From assembly GCA_026002715.1 (NCBI GenBank), contig BOCC01000142.1, positions 1-5,128 on the forward strand: DNA of 5,128 bases, in the 5' to 3' direction. The notes under the pieces were generated by a model. That model did not search any database, was not told the DNA's origin, and was given only the letters and a program-made list of their open reading frames with translations. This document shows positions 1 through 4,636 of this stretch, piece after piece. This DNA is from Synergistales bacterium. GTDB lineage: Bacteria > Synergistota > Synergistia > Synergistales > Aminobacteriaceae. The position numbers and the translations under genes are program-made. Positions within the stretch are counted from its first letter, which is position 1. The number at the start of each line of letters is the position of its first letter.

Positions 1-23
1 TGATCTATCCATTTGTCGCTCAT
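1..23 (-). CDS. possible start of an unidentified gene, cut by the left edge
   Basis: Only MSDKWID and part of one more codon can be read, so no function can be given. The support is positional. A GGAGG Shine-Dalgarno (complement of 37-41) lies 13 nt upstream of this ATG, a promoter lies further up at 86-95, and the previous transcription unit is closed by the terminator at 129-169. The spacing is long. The same Shine-Dalgarno sits 8 nt from another ATG (26-28) that opens a two-codon frame, ATG CTA TGA, whose stop overlaps the ATG used here. The real start may therefore be reached by re-initiation, or the gene may not exist. Low to moderate confidence. Confidence 0.35.
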
Positions 24-79
24 AGCATTGCGAATGCCTCCGAATTCAACACTGAATATTAAGTTATTTAACGCGGATC

Positions 80-95
80 ACGCAAAATTATATCA
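80..95 (-). promoter_or_regulatory. extended -10 promoter toward the left edge (copy 1)
   Basis: On the minus strand the sequence TGATATAAT (-10 TATAAT at 87-92, TG at 94-95) is a textbook extended -10 element. No clear -35 is visible, as is usual for that promoter type. The same 12 bases (aattatatcatg on the plus strand) recur at 837-848 upstream of the antitoxin-like gene. A second, overlapping option for the same gene is TTGCGT (80-85) with an 18-nt spacer to TAATAT (56-61). Confidence 0.5.
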
Positions 96-123
96 TGTTA
101 CGCTAAGGGTGGGCTAAGGTATG

Positions 124-198
124 AAAACAAAGCCCCGGCCTCGGACTTCTCGCTGCGGGCCGGGGCTTTTATGTTGGTTATTGCGCTATTTCACTGTT
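124..198. repeat. intergenic repeat, copy 1 (terminator module)
   Basis: This stretch aligns with 876-949. By eye there are nine substitutions and one single-base indel, and the first 27 bases are identical. All nine substitutions are transitions. It contains the 12-bp-stem terminator at 129-169 and a flank reading toward ttggtta..gc.ctattt. The promoter block at 86-97 is shared as well, but the roughly 25 bases between promoter and terminator are not. Both copies sit downstream of one minus-strand gene and upstream of the next. Confidence 0.8.
129..169 (-). terminator. rho-independent terminator, probably bidirectional
   Basis: A perfect 12-bp stem is formed by AAAGCCCCGGCC (129-140) and its complement (158-169), with a 17-nt loop. 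On the minus strand the hairpin is followed by T-rich sequence (TTTGTTTT), so it closes the GNAT remnant that ends at 213. On the plus strand the stem runs into TTTT, so it could also stop opposing transcription. The loop sequence is partly conserved in the second copy at 881-921. Confidence 0.85.
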
Positions 199-212
199 TC
201 AGGCGCTTGGGC

Positions 213-627
213 TTATATCTTTTTGATGAGTTGCGTCAGTCCGTCGTCTTGCAAATATTTGAATCCATAATTTCAAACGCCGAATCAAGTATCTCCTGCG
301 ACGTGATTTCAGAACGATACTCGTCACCGATATATTTACCCAAGTGACCAATAAGCACAAAATGCGCGCACAGTGCCGATCGGGTAACTCCACCAAGGAT
401 TTTTTTCTTCTGCGCATTTGAAATGACGCCGGTCAGTGCTATAGCTTTATGCGACAACGTGAAGTACGCTTCGAGAGAAAGAATTCTGTTTATAAATTTT
501 CTTCGTTGAACAGCAGATAAACGGAGCTCCACCCTCGTTCATGAAAGAGGAATGCCTTTTCTTGGATAAAATTTTGAATATCTTCGTCAATAACGCAACG
601 GAACGCAGAAAAAGCCCCCTTTACCAT
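213..627 (-). pseudogene. GNAT acetyltransferase, TacT-like toxin type, disrupted
   Basis: Three conserved blocks in different frames add up to one GNAT protein. Block 1 (627-490) starts MVKGAFSAFRCVIDEDIQNF and has the F-x-C..D-x-D..F(I/L)..KA..F..RG.S.VYL pattern of TacT/AtaT-like acetyltransferase toxins, then stops at TAA. Block 2 continues in the -1 frame from about 493 (INRILSLEAYFTLSHKAI, later HFVLIGHLGKYI) to a TGA at 236-238. Block 3 (about 272-213) reads NYGFKYLQDDGLTQLIKKI, the usual GNAT end, in yet another frame. Between AFEI of block 2 and NYGF of block 3 the beta-strand and FYE segment expected before the final motif is missing, which suggests a small deletion. GNAT toxins acetylate charged tRNA; the substrate here cannot be inferred. 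The ATG overlaps the stop of the antitoxin-like gene by 7 nt and has no Shine-Dalgarno of its own. Family assignment is from memory of the motif pattern. The pseudogene call is strong because there are two independent breaks. Confidence 0.8.
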
Positions 628-646
628 GTCAATGGTATTGGGGGCT
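613..646 (-). terminator. terminator-like hairpin across the antitoxin/GNAT overlap
   Basis: On the minus strand the arms are AGCCCCC and GGGGGCT, then an AA/AA internal loop, then TACCAT and ATGGTA around the 4-nt loop TGAC. All 13 arm pairs are Watson-Crick, and the hairpin is followed by TTTTT (608-612). It has the form of an intrinsic terminator, but it lies inside coding sequence: it encodes the last residues of the antitoxin-like protein, its stop codon, and the ATG and first codons of the GNAT gene. It could cut transcription after the antitoxin and also hide the GNAT start codon. Confidence 0.7.
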
Positions 647-797
647 CGAAGTATTGTTTTAATAACAACTTACCTTCTTCCAACTTGCTACTTATCGCAA
701 TAGAAGGCGGCGATGGCTTTTCCATTTCACGCTCAAATCTTTTCAATGCCGCCTCGTCCTTTATTATAAATGTCTTGGTTATTGATGACGTCGCCAT
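621..797 (-). CDS. small antitoxin-like protein, 58 residues
   Basis: The protein begins MATSSITKTFIIKDEAALKR and ends in LLLKQYFEPPIPLTW. AAGGAGG (complement of 807-813) lies 9 nt upstream of the ATG, and an extended -10 promoter lies at 838-846, so the gene looks intact and expressed. It is acidic and basic by turns, with a predicted short strand (TKTFIIK) followed by an amphipathic helix (EAALKRFEREMEK), and has no signal peptide. Small proteins with an MATSSI-type N-terminus are remembered as lying directly before GNAT-fold genes in Firmicutes and Synergistota. With a TacT-like gene overlapping downstream, the natural reading is the antitoxin of a toxin-antitoxin pair, here perhaps an orphan because the partner is broken. 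That role is inference; no known antitoxin domain such as ribbon-helix-helix is evident. The final PPIPLTW segment is encoded by a hairpin and may not be conserved. Confidence 0.75.
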   Translation of the reverse strand: MATSSITKTFIIKDEAALKRFEREMEKPSPPSIAISSKLEEGKLLLKQYFEPPIPLTW

Positions 798-837
798 CTC
801 GCTCTGCCTCCTTGTCTCGTTAAGTGAATATATCCGA

Positions 838-846
838 ATTATATCA
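838..846 (-). promoter_or_regulatory. extended -10 promoter of the antitoxin/GNAT operon (copy 2)
   Basis: TGATATAAT on the minus strand, with TATAAT at 838-843. No good -35 is seen. Expected transcription start is near 831, which leaves a leader of about 33 nt containing the AAGGAGG at 807-813. The motif is shared with the promoter at 86-95. Confidence 0.6.
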
Positions 847-875
847 TGATTCTGATTTTATCCGAGATTTTGCGA

Positions 876-949
876 AAAACAAAGCCCCGGCCTCGGACTT
901 CTCGTTACGGGTCGGGGCTTTGTGTTGGTTGTCGCACTATTTCGCCGTT
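876..949. repeat. intergenic repeat, copy 2 (terminator module)
   Basis: Second copy of the repeat described at 124-198, about 87 percent identical by eye. It lies between the hydrolase stop (977) and the antitoxin promoter (838-846), in the same order and orientation relative to genes and promoter as copy 1. A tandem acaaactc pair (956-963, 964-971) sits just outside it. Confidence 0.8.
881..921 (-). terminator. rho-independent terminator of the hydrolase gene
   Basis: A 12-bp stem is formed by AAAGCCCCGGCC (881-892) and GGTCGGGGCTTT (910-921) with a 17-nt loop. One pair is a G-T wobble where copy 1 has G-C, so the stem survives the substitution. On the minus strand it is followed by TTTGTTTTT-like sequence, 55 nt past the hydrolase stop. 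Confidence 0.85.
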
Positions 950-976
950 ACATCCACAAACTCACAAACTCAAAAT

Positions 977-3829
977 TTACCGCTTGCCGCTTTTTCTGAA
1001 CAAGGTCGTCATAGCGAGAGCGAAAATACATAAACCTAACCCAGCGACTGAGCAACCGCCGCCGTTGCTACTGTTGTCGCCGCCGTTGCTCTCACCGTTT
1101 TTGAAACCCTTAAACGTATCAATCTCGTTTTGCAGGTTCTCAACAGCGGCGGCTATGGAGTCCGGCGAAGCTACTTCGTCATCATAAACCGCTTCTGCAT
1201 TGGCTATGGCAAATGCTAGTGCATCATAAGCTCCCTTTGGATATTGTCCGGGCTTATCGCCAATCCCAGCACTGCTCAAAAGCGCCTTGGCCTCAGCTAT
1301 TTTTTCAGCGAGCGCCGGCTTTTTGACAACGCTTTCCTCGTCAATTTCTAAAGCGACTATATCCAAATAAATCAATGCGCCTACGGTGCCGTTACGCACG
1401 GTGATCAACGTTTTTCCGGGTGTTATCGCTTTCAAGATTCCGTCTTCCGTGACTGTCGCTATCGACGGGTTGTCGGAATCATAAGTAGTGCCGAGCTTGG
1501 AGTTTGTGACGTCGAATACACTTCCGTCGCTAAACTCGCCCTCCACCGCCAAATTATATTCAAGACCCGCAGAGAACACAAAATTAGGACCATTAGGCAC
1601 ATTTAATTTTGACAAAGCGAGATTGGGTTTTACCACAACCTCCACGATATTGGAACTGAAGCTCTCATCTACCGAAAAACCAACGATGGCATACCGCTTG
1701 ACACCACTGTAGTCATCAGGGAGCGTCACTGTCAGTTCATATGTGTCACTATCCGTTTTTGTCATTTCGTTGATGTTTGTCCCGTCAAGAAGCAAAACCG
1801 CGTCGAATTCTTTCCCTGCCGGCACCACAGCACTGAGTCTCAGCGACCCTCCGGGCGCCAGTGTCGATTGATTTGCCGTCAAAACAATGGCCTCTATCGG
1901 TTCCGGGATATCTTCTGCGGCGACAAATGAGTCTGATGTCGAGTTATTGGCGCGCGCTGTGTTATTGTTGAGAGTCGTGATAGTTCCGACAGAGTTTGCC
2001 TTATAAAACGCTGACGTCGGACCAACCAACAACGATGTGATCTCCAATGCCAGACTGGCATTATCACCCATACCCATGTGCCCGATGTTGGGTATCGTTT
2101 TTATGTTCGCCAAAGGTAAAAACCCTTTCCATATTGCGCTGGATATCCCCACAATAGTATCGGAGTCTTCAGGAATGTAATTTTTCGTGTCCAACGGATT
2201 CACTAACAACGCTGGAATATCGCAAAAGAGATCTTTGTGAGTTAAGCCAGACAAGAACTCCACGCTATTTCTGAGCAATATCCCCCAACGACCGGTATTT
2301 CCAGCTATCGCGAAAATAGGGACTTTACGCGTAAAACCGGAATTAATGCGCTGGGTCTCGATACTATTTATCGAGATATCACTTAAAGCACTTTCGCTTT
2401 GTATCATTTTTAATGTTACAGCAGTACCTCCGAGAGTTAAAATGACATTCGTGCTAGCCAATTGAAAGAGGCGGATTTTAGCCATGGAGTAGTCCGTTCC
2501 CCCTAATGGTAGATATCTGTAATCGCCAATAAGAAACGACGCCAATGGACTGCCCAAGTGTGGAGTCCCAAGAGTGATTATACGGCGCACTATACCTTGT
2601 CCATAACTCCTACTGTCTGTAAAATAACGATTCATAAGGAATTTCTTGGCCATCAATCCGCCCATGCTGTGCCCCACGATGTCCACTCTTGTGCACTCGA
2701 TCCCTCCTGCCCTAAGCGTATCAATCGTCGGACTGATAAAATCGTTGAAAAATTTATAGCCGGTCCGCGGCACTATCTTAGACGGGCCTTGCCAGTTATC
2801 ATAATTTTGTGGCGGAAGTATGTAAAAACCACCCGCTACCAAGATTTTCCTTATACCGTTGAACGACGCGCCGTTGGACCAAAGCCCGTGAATCAACACA
2901 ACGGGAGTTTTTTTGAGAATAAGAGACTTTGCGGGGCTTTCCTTTTCTCCGATTTTCGCGACTATCGAAAAAGGAATACTCGACTCCGTTATACTCCCGC
3001 TGGGCCATGACTCAGGCGCAATCAGCACCAGCGTTTTTTGGTAAAAATCTTTGCCTGGGATTGACTCAAGATAAATTGAGTTTATGTCGCATGGTGTCTG
3101 TTGCAACGTCTCAATTTTTGAGCTGATCTTACTCAGTTCCGGTATTTCTAAACTTACGGGACCTTCGCTGTCCGAGCGTATTCTCACAAGTAATCTGGAG
3201 TTTCCGTCGGCGGTATAGCCTTTGGCGACAAAACGACTTGACGCAAAGTACGAATCGGCTAAATTTTCTTCGGTAATTCCATAATTCGGCTCAATATGCG
3301 AGATAACTTTGCCGAGTATATCCAACTTAATATCTGGCGCCGTTACTGTTATCCGTATCACGTCAGTCCAATCATTGCGGACATTCCGACTTTCCCCAAA
3401 AGTCGAATGGTGCAAAGTTGATACAGAGTATTCTCCGGCCGGGGTATTCTCTGGTATTTTTAAATGGACAGAGAACGAGTTAAACGGTTCTTGATAATTC
3501 GGGAAAATGTATTCCCTTCTTATATGTGAATCGATCTCTGTTATAAACCCATTCGGGTCGCTTGCGATGATAGACTTGTTCAAGTCTGATGTAAGTTGTT
3601 CCTGCTCGAGCCATTCCCAAAACACATCGTAAGCAATTTCATCGCCGGGAGCAATGCTCACGTAATGTTGTCTGGTAAGCACTTGCATTGTTCTTATAGG
3701 CGATGATAAGATTCGCTTCCTCGCTACGGTAGCCTCCGTTGTATCGGCACAGGCCACAGACGCAAAGAATGTGACACATAGCGACAATAACAGTGAAACT
3801 AAGCTTCGTCTTCCAACAAAACCACACAT
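977..3829 (-). CDS. secreted lipase-like alpha/beta-hydrolase with Synergist-CTERM tail, 950 aa
   Basis: Residues 1-27 form a signal peptide (GRRS, a leucine-rich core, then ASVACA before DTTEA). Residues about 30-300 are beta-rich and not recognised. A lipase-type hydrolase domain spans about 308-600: oxyanion strand VVLIHGLWSNG (around 310-320), nucleophile elbow GHSMGG with Ser388, then LGTPHLGSPLA. Asp557 (DSDTIVG) and His584 (IGHMGMGD) are the likely remaining triad members. This resembles PGAP1/LipA-type lipases and esterases; the substrate is unknown. It is followed by an Ig-like beta region (about 645-735), a Big_2-like domain (738-827, ending DGILKAITPGKTLITV), a FIVAR-like helical repeat (838-907, with GQYPKGAYDAL) and a sorting tail: NGGDNSSNGGGCS, a hydrophobic stretch, FRKSGKR. 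The protein is thus probably exported and fixed at the cell surface. AAAGGAG (complement of 3839-3845) lies 9 nt before the ATG at 3829. A GTG at 3874 also has GGGAGG 8 nt upstream and would add 15 residues before the signal peptide. The ATG is preferred because it gives a normal signal peptide. The frame is intact. A monocistronic unit is likely, with hairpins on both sides. Confidence 0.9.
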   Translation of the reverse strand: MCGFVGRRSLVSLLLSLCVTFFASVACADTTEATVARKRILSSPIRTMQVLTRQHYVSIAPGDEIAYDVFWEWLEQEQLTSDLNKSIIASDPNGFITEIDSHIRREYIFPNYQEPFNSFSVHLKIPENTPAGEYSVSTLHHSTFGESRNVRNDWTDVIRITVTAPDIKLDILGKVISHIEPNYGITEENLADSYFASSRFVAKGYTADGNSRLLVRIRSDSEGPVSLEIPELSKISSKIETLQQTPCDINSIYLESIPGKDFYQKTLVLIAPESWPSGSITESSIPFSIVAKIGEKESPAKSLILKKTPVVLIHGLWSNGASFNGIRKILVAGGFYILPPQNYDNWQGPSKIVPRTGYKFFNDFISPTIDTLRAGGIECTRVDIVGHSMGGLMAKKFLMNRYFTDSRSYGQGIVRRIITLGTPHLGSPLASFLIGDYRYLPLGGTDYSMAKIRLFQLASTNVILTLGGTAVTLKMIQSESALSDISINSIETQRINSGFTRKVPIFAIAGNTGRWGILLRNSVEFLSGLTHKDLFCDIPALLVNPLDTKNYIPEDSDTIVGISSAIWKGFLPLANIKTIPNIGHMGMGDNASLALEITSLLVGPTSAFYKANSVGTITTLNNNTARANNSTSDSFVAAEDIPEPIEAIVLTANQSTLAPGGSLRLSAVVPAGKEFDAVLLLDGTNINEMTKTDSDTYELTVTLPDDYSGVKRYAIVGFSVDESFSSNIVEVVVKPNLALSKLNVPNGPNFVFSAGLEYNLAVEGEFSDGSVFDVTNSKLGTTYDSDNPSIATVTEDGILKAITPGKTLITVRNGTVGALIYLDIVALEIDEESVVKKPALAEKIAEAKALLSSAGIGDKPGQYPKGAYDALAFAIANAEAVYDDEVASPDSIAAAVENLQNEIDTFKGFKNGESNGGDNSSNGGGCSVAGLGLCIFALAMTTLFRKSGKR

Positions 3830-3886
3830 GACAAAAATCTCCTTTAGTACCCAAAAACTCCAACCTTTCCTCACCTAAAACGCCTC

Positions 3887-3913
3887 CCTATAAAAATAAT
3901 TTTTAGAACCCAA
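3887..3913 (-). promoter_or_regulatory. weak promoter candidate for the hydrolase gene
   Basis: On the minus strand TTGGGT (3908-3913) is followed after 15 nt by TATAGG (3887-3892). The match is poor and the spacing short. If used, transcription would begin close to the GTG at 3874 and so would favour the ATG at 3829 as the translation start. An upstream promoter beyond the hairpin at 3928-3973 is the alternative. Confidence 0.2.
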
Positions 3914-3927
3914 AAAACTCAAAGCGC

Positions 3928-3973
3928 AAAAAAGCCCCTCTCCGCGTCGGCAAAACCGACCGCGAAAAGGGGC
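3928..3973 (-). terminator. rho-independent terminator or leader attenuator upstream of the hydrolase
   Basis: On the minus strand the outer arms are GCCCCT and AGGGGC (3968-3973 and 3934-3939). The inner arms (CGCGGTCGG against CCGACGCG, with one bulge) enclose a TTTTG loop, and TTTTTT follows (3928-3933). No intact gene ends just upstream: the nearest minus-strand coding end is at 4637. It therefore either ends read-through or an untranslated RNA from the 3974-4636 region, or it acts as an attenuator about 100 nt before the hydrolase start. Confidence 0.8.
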
Positions 3974-4040
3974 ATAATACATATATTATGCAAGTTCAGA
4001 GAAAAAGAACTCTCATTAGAAAATTGTAATTTTAGACTAT

Positions 4041-4142
4041 AACTCCGAACTCCGAACTCCGAACTCCGAACTCCGAACTCCGAACTCCGAACTCCGAACT
4101 CCGAACTCCGAACTCCGAACTCCGAACTCCGAACTCCGAACT
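4041..4142. repeat. perfect 7-bp tandem repeat, 14.6 copies
   Basis: The unit AACTCCG repeats without a single error for 102 bp, 14 full copies plus AACT. On the minus strand the unit reads CGGAGTT. The array lies about 210 bp upstream of the hydrolase start, outside any gene. Complete purity suggests recent or continuing slippage, so copy number probably varies between strains. The unit is not a multiple of three and has no spacer, so it is neither a coding repeat nor a CRISPR array. Confidence 0.98.
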
Positions 4143-4209
4143 ATTATAGCGTAAATCCGATTTCAGCACATCGGTAAAAACCACTAAAATCACCCTCGCG
4201 TATAATTTT

Positions 4210-4234
4210 CATACTTTTGTAAGCATACTTTTGT
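4210..4234 (+). repeat. 11-bp direct repeat
   Basis: CATACTTTTGT occurs at 4210-4220 and again at 4224-4234, separated by aag, a 14-bp period (just over one helical turn). It could be a paired protein-binding site or a chance duplication in AT-rich DNA. Confidence 0.6.
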
Positions 4235-4396
4235 CACTGTAGCATATTGGAAACAAATTTGAAAGAGATATTTTCAATTTTTGCGACAAAATCTCAGGCG
4301 ATTTTTCTTCTCGTCTAATCCGTCCCTCAATATCTTCCTGACGGCATAACCAACGGCGACCGCGTAATATTAAATTATCCTAAACTCCTGAAAAGA

Positions 4397-4420
4397 TTAA
4401 CCCCCCTATAGTGGGTTTAA
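4397..4420. promoter_or_regulatory. 24-bp dyad, operator-like
   Basis: Imperfect palindrome centred between 4408 and 4409: the left arm TTAACCCCCCTA matches the complement of the right arm TAGTGGGTTTAA at 10 of 12 positions. It ends two bases before the -35-like TTGACT at 4423, which is a position suited to a repressor or activator site. No regulator is identified. Confidence 0.45.
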
Positions 4421-4422
4421 TA

Positions 4423-4450
4423 TTGACTGTAACTGAATTTTTATTATTAT
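4423..4450 (+). promoter_or_regulatory. sigma-70-like promoter, plus strand
   Basis: TTGACT (4423-4428), 16-nt spacer, TATTAT (4445-4450). It is the best -35/-10 pair seen in the gene-poor region. Transcription would run rightwards over the possible small peptide at 4521 and antisense to the decayed regulator. Confidence 0.4.
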
Positions 4451-4520
4451 ATCCGTCACATCCTGTTATTATAAAGAGGTTGTCTTTTATTTTACGCGCA
4501 TTTTGACGGGAGCTTTTATT

Positions 4521-4604
4521 TTGACGGAAACTATAGAAACTATAAATGAAAATCGCGGTTTTATAAAAACTTGCGGATATACGCGGTGTCGCTGTTTTTC
4601 ATGA
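4521..4604 (+). CDS. possible 27-residue Cys-containing peptide
   Basis: A TTG start preceded by GGGAG (4508-4512) at 8 nt opens a frame of 27 codons ending in TGA. It begins MTETIETINENRGFIK and ends TCGYTRCRCFS, with three cysteines in the last ten residues. It lies about 70 nt downstream of the plus-strand promoter. No family is recognised. The TTG start, the short length and the 9-bp duplication inside it (4527-4544) make chance a serious alternative. It could also be a remnant. Confidence 0.18.
   Translation: MTETIETINENRGFIKTCGYTRCRCFS
4527..4544 (+). repeat. 9-bp tandem duplication
   Basis: GAAACTATA is repeated exactly twice in tandem. It encodes the ETIETI of the possible peptide at 4521, so it would be an in-frame duplication if that peptide is real. 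Confidence 0.6.
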
Positions 4605-4636
4605 TAAAATCCCGCCCGATTTCCTTGACGTAATTT

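Larger units (their letters stand above)
3974..4636. other. 663-bp gene-poor AT-rich region
   Basis: No open frame with convincing start signals and conserved-looking protein is visible on either strand. What it holds is listed separately: the 7-bp array, an 11-bp direct repeat, a 24-bp dyad with a promoter-like sequence, a 9-bp tandem duplication and a possible short peptide. An inverted pair AGTTC/GAACT lies at about 3993-4011, on the hydrolase side of the array. A short minus-strand frame running to 4561 (VKEIGRDFIMKNSDTAYIRK) reads like protein but is too short to call. Because the region follows a decayed gene, part of it may be eroded coding sequence. Confidence 0.6.

Noticed and set aside
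541..849. 102-residue plus-strand frame
   Set aside because: It is antisense to the antitoxin-like gene and the GNAT remnant, which have Shine-Dalgarno, promoter and family-like sequence; its translation resembles nothing and its start has no ribosome site.
846..1187. 113-residue plus-strand frame
   Set aside because: It runs through the terminator and antisense to the Gly-rich tail of the hydrolase; the proline/leucine-rich sequence is a shadow of GGN codons.
2558..3010. 150-residue plus-strand frame
   Set aside because: It lies wholly within the hydrolase gene on the other strand, over the catalytic domain, and is low-quality protein rich in H, R and P.
3829..3874. GTG at 3874 as the hydrolase start
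   Set aside because: Not excluded, but the ATG at 3829 has a strong Shine-Dalgarno and gives a standard signal peptide, whereas the longer form puts 15 extra residues in front of it.
4041..4142. CRISPR array
   Set aside because: The repeats are 7 bp, contiguous and without spacers.
4201..4206. TATAAT on the plus strand as a promoter
   Set aside because: No -35 or extended -10 bases at suitable spacing and no gene downstream.
4561..4602. 13-residue minus-strand frame MKNSDTAYIRKFL
   Set aside because: It is too short, has no clear ribosome site and overlaps the plus-strand candidate; at most it is a remnant.
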